DNA of 64,000 bases from Astropecten irregularis (lineage: Eukaryota; Echinodermata; Asteroidea; Paxillosida; Astropectinidae), in assembly GCA_963971285.1 (NCBI GenBank), contig OZ020248.1, positions 24,201,873 to 24,265,872 of the forward strand, read 5' to 3'. The notes under the pieces were generated by a model. That model saw nothing but the letters and a program-made list of their open reading frames with translations. It ran no database searches and was not told the DNA's origin. Below, piece by piece: positions 24,271-38,322 of the stretch. The stretch's first letter is position 1, and each line of letters begins with the position of its first letter. The translations under genes were made by a program, and so were the position numbers.

Positions 24271-27200
24271 TAGTTTTTAATCGGTAAAGTTGAGTTCCTT
24301 CTTGTTATTATATAGAGCTTAATTGGATAATGCACTTGAAACGTGAATAATAATAGATAGCTCACCCACAACTGCAGCACGGGATAAACTGTCACAAATC
24401 GTACCACATCTGAGTGAAATGACATAATTTTAAAACTCGACATGATGAAGTCTAAAATTTCAGCACACATGGAGCAGTGACGATTACCTATAATCTGTGA
24501 CGTTACCTGTTTCATCTCAGTCGAAGTTTATACGATTCTTCTCCGGCGGTGTAAAATCCACCATCAGAAAGACCATGTCCTCATCACGATATAGTAACCG
24601 ACTCCGATGTGATGTCCTCATTGACTGCATGGAGAGTGTATAGGAAGAGAGTACTTGTCTTCGTCAGCGATCCTTCGTGCATCGACAGCAACTATACCAG
24701 TATACCATGAAGGCACAGGCTATAGGCCTGTGTGCAAATAAATCAAGCGCGCATCGTGACCGAACGCACTAAAGATCAGCCCTCCAGGCCTAGGGCCTAC
24801 TGCATAAAATACAGACGGTATTATCCTCGATCAGTGAAATTAGACGTGTCTCATGGCTAGGCTTTCCTCAAGAACTGAGCTGACAGCCGAACCTATTTCG
24901 ACGTATGGCTTAAAGGCTTCATGCTATAAGAACAGTGCAACATAAATTTGTGCCAATTAACAATACAACCTCTCTCATTGATAATGCATAATTCATTTCG
25001 GCTGTATCAAAACAGTTATTTGTTTTCATGCAAAACAATGTTACTTTACATATGATAAATATTTCCATATCCATGAGGGAAAAAACAAACAGTGGCAGCC
25101 AATCCGATTTGAATGCAACTTTTCTGCAGGATTTTATTTTACCGTCTTTTTAGGTGCCTTACCATCAGTACAGTATTCGACCCAAACGCGCTTAATTGTC
25201 AATAGTGAATTAATTTTACCTTCCCTACCTTATGCATGGCTCCATTCCACATACATTTTTCAAACACAATGAACAGAAATAGATGTTTTTTGATACTGTC
25301 ACTTTAGTGATACCCTGTTTTGAGCAAGGAAAAGGAGTTTATCAAATCGCGACCTTTATTTTCCAAGCCGCACAGTTGTAGGAGACAGAACGAAAAGGCC
25401 TCAAGTAAGCTTATACGCATTGTAGCCAGGCATGCAAGGCAGGCGGGCATGGTCTATAAGCTCCATGGTTTATTCATATTATTTTGTGCTGAAGGAAATT
25501 CGATCTTCATCTTATGCATAGGCCTATAGGACGTGGACTTTCAAGTGAGAACTTGTGAAAGAAAAATAACGGCCTTATGTTGCCACGCTCAAGCCATTGA
25601 ATTTTCTATTGCTTTTTTTGGTATTAGCTTACCGTACAGAAGCTGTCACAGTATTGACAAAATGCACAGCGTATGTGCTTTGAAATACCCACGGAGATAG
25701 CCTATCCGCCAACGCAAAATTGAAATACTACCCCGACTGAATCGAGCTTCTCTCGGGAAGGCATTGTTAGATAACCGCTGAAGTCCAACGACATTTCAAT
25801 AGATTTGTTCGATAGGGCCTAGATTTTTTTTGTTTGGGGGGGGGGGGGAGTTGAGACGGCTGGAAGTTTCAATCTATAGATATTTCCTGAAAGGATTTCG
25901 GCCTTTGTCTTTTTGGAAAGATCCTAAATGTCAGGCTAATTCCTTTTTTGGTTGATGGCCTCTTGTAGTTCATAACTACATGAATAATCAATTTTTTATT
26001 CTTTTAGTTTTGTTGATGTTTGTGGTTATTGTCGTTGTTGTTTGTTGTTGTCATTTGTTGTTGTTGGGCTATTGTTGTTGTTGTTGTTGTTCATGTCATT
26101 GTTGTGGTTGTCGTTGCTGCAGTTATTACGTGTACAGGCATACGTGTAGGCCTACGTATACAAACTTGCCGTTAAAAATATTTCTGCCTGAAATGCTGTA
26201 TTTTTCAGAAAATAGTAAAACAAAATACCGAAAACAGCTAGGCAGTTTGATCTCCGAGATCAAAACCTCACAATTACACTGACCACCTCACTATTATTTT
26301 GCGTAACAATAATTGCAACGATTTTCGCTGTTTTCTATTGTTTCCATTGTTCACTTGAGCTGAAAAATTCACAGATTTGTTTTTATTCCATGACACTGAA
26401 TCAAAATGAACAGATTGCAGCTGTTCTATCAACTTTGCCGAAGTATAGCACCGTCCTATAAGTCATTGGTCCCCTTGTGTACGTGTACTGTGCAATGTTA
26501 AAACGCGTGTGACTGCATTTTGGTGACCAGTGTATTCCACTGTCTCTATAGGCTGGCCCCAAGTCATCAGAACAGAAACGTCGAGTACATGGAAAGCGAC
26601 GTCTGGGTTCCTGTCTGAAATATTTCACGTGTCTCTGTCAGTTGTTCGATGCACAGTGAGGATCAGGACTTTCTTGGAACTTTACTTGAGGATTATTCGA
26701 AGGAACTTATACAATTCCTAGCCCAACATGGACGAAGGGAAAAGTGGAACACGGCCAGAATGTCAAAATTGTGCCACAGGCCCATACCCTGGAAAGGAAA
26801 CGACGGGACCACATCATTCGGTGTGTAACTAACAGACAGCACGTGGCAATTAGGAACAAGTCAAAGGAATTCCCGTTGGCGCAATGATCCGTGTCGTGCT
26901 GGTGTTTCGCGGTAAGTCATTATACTTTAAGGCCTAATTGGTCTACATTTTTCTAAGTAGTTTTGGATAACATGAGGCCTGTAATCAGTTTGACGTTTAA
27001 ACTCTGTGCATTGTTGTGTTCAGTGAAACCATAGACCCCCTGTAGCTTTATGATTGGGATTTGTTTACTTAAGTAATTAATAATTAGGACAGGCCTGTGA
27101 ATGAAAATTCAGCCCCGGAAAAGATGGTAATTTATGCAGAAAGAGTATGATGACCATATTTTGTTGAGATGATCCGGGGACAGTGATCCATGTCCTGGGG

Positions 27201-29012
27201 GAGGGGTATAATTTTGAAAAAATTTGAATCCAGATGGTGCCTACATGCCAAATGGTGGCATCTATGGACGTCTTGTCCGGTTGACATGAGAGGGTTACAT
27301 ACTTACATGTCTTAGGCGGTTATATTCGCATACTTCTCTGAAGAATGGATCTTCTTCAGCACAGCATTTGTGTTCGTTTTTTTTTTATTTAGGACAATTC
27401 GAATTTTCGGGGGCATTTCGTCAAATCGGGGACATTTTCGGGGACAATCTTTCATCGGGGACGGCACTGTCAAATCGGGGCCTGTACCCGGAAATCGGGA
27501 CGTCTGGTCACCTTAAGAAAGAGTGACAGTAATTTTTGTTTCCGTCGTAGCTTGTCTATTCAACCTTTGTCAAGTTTGCTCTTTACAATTACTGCTGTTA
27601 CCTGCAGTAGCTAGCCTACGCAGTGAAACTATGCAGAAAAACGAACTCAAAGCGGCATACAATAATTATGTGATGATTATTGTGTTTATAACTACGGTGA
27701 GTCCGTAATTGGGTGGTGAATGTTACCGTGACACTCTGCCATTTTTTGCCATTTTAATCGGAGTCTTGTCCATAGCAGTTACTGAAATGGAACACTGGAT
27801 AAGAAGTTTTCTACTCATCAATAAGTCCATACATAAAGCATTTTCAAACCACAATAATTATTGGTAGCATCAAACATTTGAATCGATCGATTCAAAGAAA
27901 CTAGACCTAGGCCTACATCCTTTGTGACGATTCGTTTCGCTTGTAAAAAATTAACACTGTTTAAAATGATTTTAACATTATTATAGGACACTGATGACTC
28001 TTATTAGTTGTGATCACCTTGGTAGTTGCTAACGTCTGTAACGTCGAAAAAGAAAGTTATTTGCCACCATTATTTTTTGTGTGCGCTTTTTTTTTTTTTT
28101 TTTTTTTAGAGCTTTATTGAAACAGCGCCCTCATTCTGCAATTAATAACGTACGTAGTTTAATGAAGGCCAACAGATCGTAGACCTCATGTAGTTGCTTC
28201 CTTCGAAATATTCGTTTTGGAAAATTATGTTGTTGGCCTATTAAGTGATAATATTGTGAATGTATAGAAACTATGTAGTATTATTTTGCATTGTTATCAT
28301 ATTTTAAACCGTATAAGTGCATTGTTGTGCTTTTTAGAAACGCGCAGTTTTTTATATATTTTTTTTTGTTATATTATTGTTTCAATGAAGCTTCAATTTA
28401 AGGACAAAATTACCATGAATGTGCTTTAAAGAGGCCACAAAATCTAGATTCTTTCACTATGAGGGAAGCCTGTTGCCATTCAACGACATGGTCCGTTGTA
28501 GTAGAGTGTGTGATGATCTGGCCGATACGTGTAATTATTTATCCAATTTGTCTTTCCGACATTGTGCTCTATGTTCGTAGAGTCTGGTATTGAAACCCCC
28601 TCCTGTCTCACTAATTATAATACATGAATACTTTTACACAAGAGCATGGGATTTGGTAAACGGCAGCATTATTCTTGGAATCTAGCTTGTCTTTGTTGTG
28701 GGTGTAAAGCTAAGAGAAGATTCCACTTTCTTGCCACTTCATGTTTATGGATGGTCTTGATTTCATGAAATGCCTGGCTTGCATTATGGTGTAGGATAGC
28801 GGTCTAGTATTGGTTCCAGCTAGGTTTGGTCATGATTTTTCCGTTATGGGTTCCGTAGTTTGAAGCCATTGCTGCGTAACATCGGGTATATAGAAGTGTA
28901 TTACAAGTCGCATTTAAGGCTTTGGTTGTCACATTTCTCCTTTATACTGCATGGCAGGTCACAGAAACAAAAATGCATTGTAGTTTGTAATTAGGTCTTG
29001 GTGACCTTTGTT

Positions 29013-29200
29013 TAGGTTGGATCCGACCCGACCGACTCCGCCCATACCCGACCCAGCCTGGACAGACCCTATCCAGCAGAGCCCCGACCCTACCCGGCGG
29101 ACACCACGACTCACCTCGCCATACCCCGCACGCCCAGTCCCGCCCCTCCCTCCCCGTCCGCCCCGCCCCTACCCGCCCTGACCCGCCCTGCCACGCCCAA
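29013..29200. repeat. GC-rich pentanucleotide-like array (CCCGA/CCCTG)
   Basis: Degenerate tandem words CCCGA, CCCTA, CCCGC and CCCTG. It stands at the left edge of the duplicated block, in the place corresponding to the array at 38070-38322. Confidence 0.75.
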
Positions 29201-30645
29201 CAATTTTTGTAAAAACCGCGTACTTCCATGATACACTCCTGTTGTCATCCATTCACGGCACAAACACGCCTTCCCATCAATTAAAATTACTGTTCACTAT
29301 TATCATCAACAACCACCTTATGTTTGTAATTAAATACTGTTCTGTATTGTAAACACAAAAAAGTAATGGTCAATAGGAACAAAACGATTTCAATCAAATA
29401 TTGTCTGAATTTTATTTCAACCATTTATTGACATTGACAGCATTCTTTGTGATTAGATTACTACCGTTCTGGGGCGTTGTCACAGTACTAAAAAGAAACT
29501 TGTTCCAATTTGTTCCTGCCTAGAAGCTTTTTCCTTAACATTAGAATTTTTTAAAACAAATTTTTTTTCACTAGTTTTTTTTTTCATGTGAAATGCTTCT
29601 TGTCAGGCAGTAAGTGCCTACTTCGAGTCTTGGCCAAACTACCTGTGTGTGGATCTAGATTGCCCTTTTAATGTTGTACCTGGTATTTGATATTTATTTT
29701 AAAAATTTTTTTCATGCTTTTTAAGTCTATTAGCTTAAAATTAAGTGAACCGAGTAATATTATTGCAAAGCCAAGTGCGACGTGAAAATAAATAAAATCT
29801 TCATCTAATGTTGGTTTTCTAACAAAGGTAAGCCCTACCATTAGGTTCGTACTGTGGTAAGCATGAAACTATCATTGTAAGTAAATTTGAATGCAAAAAC
29901 CAGTTTTAGTCTAACTAAAAATTCAAATAAATTAAGATACACAGACTGAGTTAATTATTCAAGACAAAAGTCGTGAGATACGTTTTAAAACACGACCGTG
30001 CACTGATTAGATTTCAATTTTAAGTGCATACTCTTTGATGAATAATTATCTAAACTCCAACTAAATTTTTAAAAACATCATTTTCAAGAAAAGAGATGAA
30101 TATATAATATAACACTTTTAAACTAAATTGGACTTCAATAACCGGTTCATCAGGATTGAGTATACATCAATATAGTGTCTCTACATATCAATGAATTTGT
30201 ATCTTGGTTTAATACAGTAATAAAGAAAGATGAAAACGTCAGAATCAATAACATTAACGAGGTGATATTATTCAAAACTATTTCTCAAGTAATCAATAAA
30301 GCAAATTAGTGTCCACATTAATAAGGATAAACATTACACTTGCGTAAGCATTAATACACAAGAATTTTCGTTTTTACAATAATTAGCAATAATTAGTCCT
30401 ACGTCTCTCTCCATACATTTTGTGTAATTCGCAGTTTTGAATTGAAAACAGGAATCCAAACCCGAACAATGATTATAAAATTATTTAGCACAGGCATTTT
30501 CCCGAAAATATGGATGGATAAGTGTGCGCGCTGCGTTTGTGCTGTTGTAAATTTGTCCGAAACATATTATTACATCTATGCCGATTGGCGAAATTTGTAA
30601 ATTTTAAATTTAATCTCGAAATGAAGAGGATCAACGGCTTTGAAT

Positions 30646-33600
30646 TTAGACATGTTTTTGGTAAAAGCAGTAAAAAAGTTTGTGGTTATTGTAGTTCCCG
30701 GTGTCGCACGGATGACTCCCTTCCTCGTAGTCTTGGTTGTTATCATCTTCGTTATCCCAGCGAAACCACTCGAGTGTGACGTACATACCATATACCTCCT
30801 GACACTGCTTGGTGTAGGCGAAGAGATAGAACGGTCTGCTTGTTGGCAAGATGATCGGATAAGACGTCTTACCTCCGGTCATGCAGCAGTAGTTGATGAG
30901 AGTGTCATTGTCGTAAACTCCCGATGGCACGGTGCCATTGACTGTGTTACGATTGTCGTCGTCCTCGTCATCCCAGAATATGGATCCGGTTAACATACCT
31001 GAAGGAAATGTATACGAGATCCGAAAATACAGTTCTTTTTAAAGTTTTTTTTTCAAGTTGAAGGATGATGCCAACCATGTTCTTTTTAACAAAAGAAATT
31101 CAACCATAAAAAAAAAGAGTAAAATTACAACCATTAACATTACACAAAATCAGTGAATAAGCCGCGTATACATACCGTTTGGGCAGTTGTCTCCATACTT
31201 GAACACGCAGTATTTGCCATTGGGCCAGTTTCCACCATTATCACCAAGATGGTCTACCGTCTTCATGCAGAAGTGCTGCCACATGTCATTCTTTCCAAAC
31301 GGACCCTTGAAATTAATACTGGCTGACCAGTCGTTACTGGGGTTGTATTCTTCCGTGTCTTGGTAACGGTATCCGGTTTCCCAGGTAAAACCGGTGTCAT
31401 TCGGGCAACCACCAATCGGCATCGGTAAACCGTAGGCACCAAAGGGCCAAATGGTTTCCACTGTGGTATTTTGGTAATAGCAGAAACGAAGTTTGTGGCC
31501 TTGGTAGGTCCGGGCACGGTACGGATGACTCCCGTTCATGCGGTCTTGGTTGTTATCATCTTCGTTATGCCAGCGAAACCACTCGAGTGAGGCGGTCATG
31601 CCATACACCTGCTGACAACGTTTACGGTAGTCGAAGAGATAGAACGGTCTGCTTGTTGGCAAGGTGATCGGATGGGATAGGACACCGTTGGTCATGCAGC
31701 AGTAGTTGATGAGAGTGTCATGGTCGTACACTCCCGATGGCACGGTGCCATTGACTGTGTTACGGTTGTCGTCGTTTTCGTCATCCCAAAATATGGATCC
31801 GGTTGACATGCCTAAGCAAAAGCCACCAAATTAGATCATTAATTCATTGGTCTTGAGAGCTGTCAGCTTTGCGGAAGATTGAAATCATGTTAATGTAATA
31901 TAGAAATAAAACATTAATGAGTGATTGAAGCAAAAATAAATTATTACACCTACCGTTTGGGCAGTTGTCTCCATACTTGAACACGCAGTATTGGCCATTT
32001 GGCCAGTTTGCATCATTATCACCAACACGGTCTACCGTCTTCATGCAGAAGTGCTGCCACATGTCATTCTCTCCATACGGACCCTTGAAATGAGGACTCT
32101 GTGACCAGTCGTTATCCGGGTCGTCGTTTTCCGTGTCGTGGAAACGGTTACCAGTTTGCCAGGTAAAACTGGCATCATTTGGGCAACCGCTGATTGGCAT
32201 CGGTAAACCGTAGGCACCAAAGGGCCAAGTGATTTCTACTGTAGTATTTTGGTAATAGCAGTAATGCAGTTTACGGCGGTCTTTCCGTTCTGAAGTGTAA
32301 GGATGGCTCCCGTCTTCGGTGTATTGGTTGTTATCATCTTCGTTATCCCATCGAAACCACTCGCGTCTGACGGTCATGCCATACACCTCCTGACACTGGT
32401 CGGTGTAGGCGAAGAGATAGAACGGTCTGCTTGTTGGCAAGGTGATCGGATCGGATGTCATACCACCGGTCATGCAGCAGTATTTGACGAGAGTGTCATG
32501 GTCATATACTCCCGATGGCACGGTGCCATTTAGTGTGTTACGATTGTCATTATTCTCGTCGTCCCAGAATATGGATCCGGTTGACATACCTGAGGAAAAG
32601 GCAACAGATTAGAAAGTTCAGTTGTTTTGAAGGCATTTATTTCAGCTTTACGGGTCTTTAAGTTAGAAAATAACAATAAACAATAACAAAAGGCAGAAAT
32701 CGTTTCACAGTAGTGCGCCACCATGGGTTTGCAACGCGTTTGCCAATTTGTCGACAAACTGTGCGCATCTTTCCACATGCGCAGTTTGTCGGCAAAATTA
32801 ATTCCTCGCATTGTGATTGGCCAACGCGTTGCATGCAAACTCGTATATAGAGGCGCAATATTGTGAATCGCCCGGTATTTATTACACGTACCGTTTGGGC
32901 AGTTGTCTCCATACTTGAACACGCAGTATTGACCATTTGGCCAGTTTGCATCATTATCACCAACACGGTCTACCGTCTTCATGCAGAAGTGTTGCTCCAT
33001 GTCATTCTCTCCATACGGACCCTTGAAATGAGGACTGTCTGACCAGTCGTTTCTAGGGTTGTCGTTTTCCGTGTCTTGGTAGCGGTAACCGGTTTCCCAG
33101 ATGAAACCGGCGTCATTCGGGCAACCAGAGATCGGCATCGGTAAACCGTATGTCCCCAAAGGCCAACTGGTTTCTAATACAATATTTCAGGGAAAAGAGA
33201 AAGACAAACTGAACTTGGCATAAACCTTCGGCAAAAACCTCAAATGGTAGATATTCTCCACCGAGCCAACCGTTATCATGAAAAGTCAGAGAAGTTGGGA
33301 CTTCTGTTGCACAGTTATGGAACTGGAAGCAACCTACAAGGTAGTAAGAGATATAATTTAGAATAACACATTCTTACCTTTGCGTGTTACATTTGGCAGG
33401 AGGTCAATCTTTTTTTCACTAGAACAACCGACAGTCTGTAAATTAAAAGAAAATTAATAATCTGAAAATTAATACGTTTTTTCTTCAATCGTCAACTGTA
33501 TTATTTCTTTAAGACCTAGTAAAACGTGTATTGAAAACAGATGAGAGTTTGCCAATGGTGTTATTGGTGTATCAAAAAATGCGAAGTTTCATATACGCAT

Positions 33601-35176
33601 GCGTGATAGCCGTCGGCGAGTCCCCACACGCGTCATCACCAATGCAAATTAGGTAATGACGTGATCACCTTTTTACAAAAATGTCTTTGGCGCCGGCTCA
33701 AAATCGGCAAATTTGTGGTCCTATTTCCGGGATAGGAAATCCTTAAATTGTTTTGGTTCTTATTATCTAAGAATTGGAAAACTGTTCAAATAGTCATTCA
33801 TGAGGAAAAAATCGATATTTCTCTATTCGTTTTACTAGGTCTTTAAAAGTTTCCTGTGACAACATTTGGGAAAGGGATGAAAGTGCTTTAAAATGGTTGC
33901 TTAAAGGTAAATTGTTAGCATACCGAAACAGAAATCTTCACATTTTTACCTATAATCTACAGGGTATAAAGATGGTTTTGCTAGAAACATACCGTTAAAA
34001 CTCTTCTGCCTGAAATGTTGTATTTATCCAGAAAAGAGTTAAACTAATGACCAAAAACTATTTTGATCTTTAAAAAGATAAAAAACAAGGTTGAAAAGAT
34101 AAAAAAAGAACATGAAATTTCCACAAATGACAGTTACTGTATCTTCTGTAATATTTTTGCCCATGAATCTGCATTTCTGTGACAAAAACCAAAGTATGGA
34201 ATTACCTTTAATGCATATTTAATTACTTTATAGATTTAAATTATTATGTACATGTTAGTGCTTTATTTTGACCCAAAAGTTGAAAATTAGAACATGAATG
34301 CCCCGCCCATGCCCCGCCCATGCCCCGCCCTTCCCCCAAAATCCCCCCTGAACCGATCCACGGAACAATGCTTGTGACGTCACATACAGAACAAGACAGG
34401 CTTGAACCGATGTAGCTCATGCTGGCTCACGCACATTCAATATAAGATTTTGCTCTTTGATTTGAACAAAAACGCGGGGTCGGCAGGTTTGCGACTTGTA
34501 TACCTTTTGGCGTTCTGCTTGTGATGTACCGAGATTTTTCGTCGCGAAAAATGAGGTACTTAATTATGGGTCTAAAACACGCCCCTTTTTACATAATATA
34601 TTGTTTATCACAAACAATGATAGACATGTTGAGTTTGATACCAATACAGATGTATTTGTATCAAATGAGTTTTGATTACAATAAACCTTTAACTTTCGTC
34701 CAATGTGACGTTAGCTATTCTTTTCATAACTCGTTTGTGATGACTCCAGGTAATTTAATGGTTTCAGAATTGATTTTATAAGTATTGGCTATAACGTTTT
34801 GTATAAGCAAACCTACCTGTATCTGCGAGTACGTGTACACCCAGCCATGCCCTTGCTTCAAATCATCAGTGTAGTCGTAGTGGGTAGCGTTGTTCAAATC
34901 ACACTGTCCATTACTGGACGCGAAATTGACAGAAATACAGTGCGGTTGAGCCTTGCATGTGTTCCAGCATTGCTTGTGGTTCTTAGCTATGGTGGTGTTG
35001 TACATGTGCCCTATCAATGCAAAATCAACGATGCCGCACCAAGCTATTGCAGACTTGGTACCGAAGCCACCCAAGTCATAGGTAGCCATGCTACCACCAA
35101 CAATAATAATCATGATTAGAGAAATCAGCCAACGACCAACAGCCACACCAGGCATTGCGAACAACTCCACAGCCAT
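30646..35176 (-). CDS. PAN-ApeC gene 1: secreted protein with three ApeC domains
   Basis: Six exons (minus strand order): 34817-35176, 33378-33435, 32892-33173, 31954-32589, 31176-31811, 30646-30998. They join in frame into 774 residues. Exon 1 has a hydrophobic signal (RWLISLIMIIIVGG, about residues 15-28) and a PAN/apple-like region with cysteines 47, 70, 74, 80 and 92. Exon 2 (TVGC...NVTRK) adds a sixth cysteine and a linker. The rest is three ApeC (apextrin C-terminal) domains, at about 143-346, 355-558 and 567-770. Each runs from WP-G-YGLPMP-GCP through HFKGPYG, QHFCMKT and WPNGQYCVFKYG, then FWDDE, YCCMT, PFYLF and EWFRWD to YCYY. ApeC proteins studied in amphioxus bind bacterial peptidoglycan, so secreted microbial recognition is likely by family, not shown here. 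I start at MAVEL because gene 4 lacks the upstream ATG present in genes 1 and 2. No obvious polyadenylation signal was seen. Confidence 0.88.
32700..32880. repeat. Fold-back insertion in gene 1 intron 3
   Basis: Contains TTTGCAACGCGTTTGCCAA and the partly inverted GGCCAACGCGTTGCATGCAAA, and ends near GAATCGCCCGG. Related sequence lies at 51985-52095 and 61100-61232, again next to ApeC exons. Confidence 0.55.
33901..34210. mobile_element. MITE-like family, reverse orientation
   Basis: Begins TTAAAGGTAA and ends AACCAAAGTATGGAATTACC, with TTTATCCAGAAAAGAGT and GCCCATGAATCTGCATTTC as reverse-strand versions of the words in 9531-9893. It lies in intron 1 of ApeC gene 1. Confidence 0.65.
34297..34336. 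repeat. Three-copy ATGCCCCGCCC tandem repeat
   Basis: GCCCCGCCCAT occurs twice, followed by a third GCCCCGCCC, in intron 1 of ApeC gene 1. Confidence 0.8.
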
Positions 35177-35751
35177 GCTGCTGCTTCTGTGATCTCGACG
35201 AAAATGGCAGCCGCTCAAAACTCGTTAAATTCGAAGCAGCCTAAATTTCTCTTCAGATTGGCGATTTGCGGAGTAAGACGAACTAGCCGTTGCCTGGCGA
35301 CTAATCAAAATAAACCTTGAGTGGGTCTTTTCGGCATACACACAACGCACAGGCGTTTCAGCGCTCTGCCAAGACAATAATCACATCATTTACGCTCTAC
35401 CGTTTCAGATAATTGTTCCAGAGCGGTGTTGGCCCAAATGGCATGAAAACGACATATTCCTGTATGATTATTATGACGAGAAAAATACTTCAACCCGTTG
35501 AAGGGAGGGAAATATCATAAACTGCAGATTTTATTTTAGGTGATTAAGATTGTTTCTGATGTAGCATTCCCTCGAAGTATTTTTCCTTGTGTTCTTCATT
35601 TTGTTTGTGGAGGGTTGGGTTGGGTAGGAGTACAGCGAAAATGTATAATGTCTCAGGGACATTTCATCGAAATGTAGCAAAATGATTGTAAAAAAAGCAG
35701 ATTGAATTTCGCTATTTTCTCATGATTCAATGCGTTTATCGTTTGAACAAA

Positions 35752-35865
35752 GCGACGGCGAGGTAAGGCGAGGCGAAGCGACGTCAGCTGAGCCAAGTCA
35801 AGGGCAGCCAAGGCAGTGTATGGGAAGGCTAGGTGAGGTGAGGCTGGGTGAGGCGAGGCGGGCCT
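35752..35865. repeat. GAGGC/GAGGT pentanucleotide array
   Basis: Degenerate AGGCG and AGGTG words upstream of gene 1. A shorter GAGGC run is at 37028-37055. Confidence 0.75.
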
Positions 35866-35957
35866 AAGTCCTGTGAATCAAAATACTACCTTTAAGATGT
35901 CTACGCAATGTGACATATCGCACTCATATCACATCACCACTTACACAACTTTTCAAA

Positions 35958-36542
35958 TTAAAGGGTGGTACAGAACTGGTTTTTGCGACAAAACCGTTGC
36001 TGACAGTGAAAGCACATAATGTAATCCATCATATACTTTAACTGACAAACCTGTAGAAGTTTGAGGTCAATCAGCCATCTGGGTCACGAGAAAATAGTGA
36101 AAACCCGTGTACAGAGAACTGTACACATTTCGAGTAGTGTAGACACGTCCTCAGACCTGGGGGGGGGGGGGGGGGCGGGGGGGCCGGGGGGGTTATCCGT
36201 GTAGCTGGGTCGTACTTCCATATACGTTTGTGCACAAAATCATTTTTTTATACATATAACAGGTGAAAACCTGGGGGGGGGGGGGGGTTGCAACCCCCCT
36301 AGCCCCCCCCCCCCCCGGGATCTACGCCCATGCGTGACATTTCAACGAATGAATAAAACTCTTCGAAGCGATTTATCCCAATCGGAAAATAGTTTCATTT
36401 ATTTCTCAATGAATATGGCATTTCAGACAAAAACATTTCATGGGATGTTTTCTCCTATCATCACCATTATACTGTGTACGTTTTATGTGAATCTGTGATC
36501 ATGAAGTGTATTTTGTCTTACCAATTCTGTACCATCCCTTTA
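35958..36542. repeat. Fold-back element with TTAAAGGGTGGTACAGA ends and poly-G insertions
   Basis: Starts TTAAAGGGTGGTACAGAACTG and ends CCAATTCTGTACCATCCCTTT. The interior has long G runs (36160-36195, 36273-36288) and a C run (about 36303-36316), probable expansions. The ends suggest a distant relative of the TTAAAGGTAGTATCA family. Confidence 0.6.
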
Positions 36543-36679
36543 AGTGTCACGAAATAATAACCAGCCGCTAGTTTTTGTCAATTACTGAATTTTTTACCGC
36601 ATCATAATGACGAGAAATGTTATTTCATACGACTAATCGACAAAACATCTATTTGGAGGTAAATTTTCAAATAGAATAT

Positions 36680-37560
36680 CCTCATGGCATAAATTGAAAA
36701 TTGCTATTCAAATATCGTATAGACGAACATGGCGGTGTTTTGCGATAAATGAGAAACTGTGCATGGAATCGAGAGTCGTGTTTACATACACACAACGCAG
36801 CGGCATTTCAGCACTGCACCGAGACAATAATCACATCATTCGCATGGGCTAATTCCTCAGCTAATTGGTCCAGAGCGGTGTTGGCCCGTTGGCATGGAAA
36901 CAAACAAACAATGCAGCTTACATGGAAGAAAAAGACACCTCTTACAATAGAAAATGTAATATAACAAAATATACACACAATGAATATATATTTCTCTATA
37001 AAATTCACATTGATCAAACAAAAATAGCGGCGAGGCGAGGCGAGGCGAGGCAAGGGCGGAGATGTAAGAGATCCATAGATATTTTGAAATAATTTCAGTC
37101 ATACAACATCAACAAACAAATCCAGATTTGGATTGCACTGGTCAAATCCGGACCAGTCTCCAGATTTTTAACCAATTACTGAATACTTTTACTGAAACAA
37201 TAAAGGTTGAAAAGAAATACTATTTTATACGAAACAGACGAAATTTTATTTGAGCTTTAATCATTGTCTAAAAGAAAATGTAGACGGCATAAATTCAAAT
37301 TGCCCTTCATGTATATTTTGTATTTAGGCGAATATGGCGGTGCTTTGTGTTATACAATACTGTGTGTTGAATTGATAGTCGTTTATGCATATACCCAACG
37401 CAGCGGCATTTCAGCACTGCGAGACAATAATCACATCATTCATGGGCTTATGCTTCATCTAATTGGTCCAGAGCGGCTCGTTGGCATGGAAACAAACAAA
37501 CAAACAAACAAACAATGCGGCTCACAGGGAAACCCTAACAAAGGAAAAGACTTATACCTG
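36680..37560. repeat. Two extra copies of the ApeC gene 5'-flank module
   Basis: Copies at about 36680-36985 and 37285-37560. Each carries, in order, CATAAATT...TTGC, a GCG-rich AACATGGCGG or AATATGGCGG word, CACACAACGCAG or ACCCAACGCAG, GGCATTTCAGCACTG, ACAATAATCACATCATTC and TTGGCATGGAAACAAACAA. The original lies at about 35185-35480, next to gene 1. Confidence 0.7.
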
Positions 37561-38069
37561 TTGAAGGGATGGCAAAATCATAACCTACAGGTTTTCCCGA
37601 AGTTTGTAGTCTCATCCGGATTTTATATTCTGATTTTACCTCTCCTCAAAATACCCTTCCGTTTGATTATGCATTATTTGCTGTGGAGTGTTGGGCTGGG
37701 TAAGAGTACAGTTAAAAAGGTTATTTAACATCTGAAATCTCATCGATATGTGAGCCAAATGATTGTAAAACGCACGATGAATTACGCTTCTTTGCTATGA
37801 TTCAATTTACGATTGAGATGGAAATTTCCACAGATAGGAGGCGTGAGGCAAGGCAAGGCAGAGTCCTGTGAATCATACTCGTTCTTTCGCGGTGATGAAT
37901 ATTATAGTGTGACATATCGCAGTCGCAGAGTTTTTTTTATGATGTAACCTTTCCTCAAAATGCTCTTTTTGTTTTTAATTTTTCGTGGAGAATTAGGCTG
38001 GGTAAAAAAGTACTTAAAAAAGATAATCATAAAACATCTGAAATATATGTCTTCGACATGTGAGCACGG

Positions 38070-38322
38070 CCCCGCCCTTCCCTGCCCTGCCCTGCCCTGC
38101 CCTGCCCCGCCCCGCCCTGCCCTGCCCTGCCCTGCCATGCCCTGCCCCGCCCTGTACTGCCCTGCCCTGCCCTGCCCTGCTCTGCCCTGCCCTGCCCTGC
38201 TCTGCCCTGCCCTGCCCTGCCCTGCCCCGCCCTGTACTGCCATGCCCCGCCCTGTAATGCCCTGCCCCGTCCCGCCCCGTCCCGCCCGACCCAGCACCGC
38301 CCCGCCCTGCCCCGCATGCATC
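38070..38322. repeat. CCCTG pentanucleotide array
   Basis: About 250 bp of CCCTG with CCCCG, CTCTG and CATGC variants, at the junction between the two duplicated ApeC blocks. Long open frames here in several phases on both strands are artefacts of the repeat. Confidence 0.95.

Larger units (their letters stand above)
20943..30645. other. Long stretch without a confident gene
   Basis: Holds a weak candidate exon (21536-21674), repeats (21757-21928, 22366-22742, 23383-23637, 24029-24270, 29013-29200), a run of G at about 25837-25850 and a TTG/TTC-rich stretch at about 26020-26120. A CGGGGAC-rich passage at 27400-27512 may be the end of another element. Two short ATG stretches with donor-like ends (26881-26910 and 27631-27697) could be first exons, but nothing supports them further. 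From about 29.2 kb the sequence resembles 38.3-40 kb and belongs to the duplicated ApeC block. Confidence 0.6.

Noticed and set aside
24510-24660. Minus-strand 38-codon frame starting MQSMRTSHRSR
   Set aside because: It ends at a stop shortly before a donor-like AACAG|GTAACG and all three frames are closed there, so it could at most be untranslated exon. No further support.
26881-27697. Two short plus-strand ATG stretches ending at donor-like sites (MIRVVLVFR and MQKNELKAAYNNYV)
   Set aside because: Each is only 10-25 codons long with no matching downstream exon. Donor-like sequence alone is not enough.
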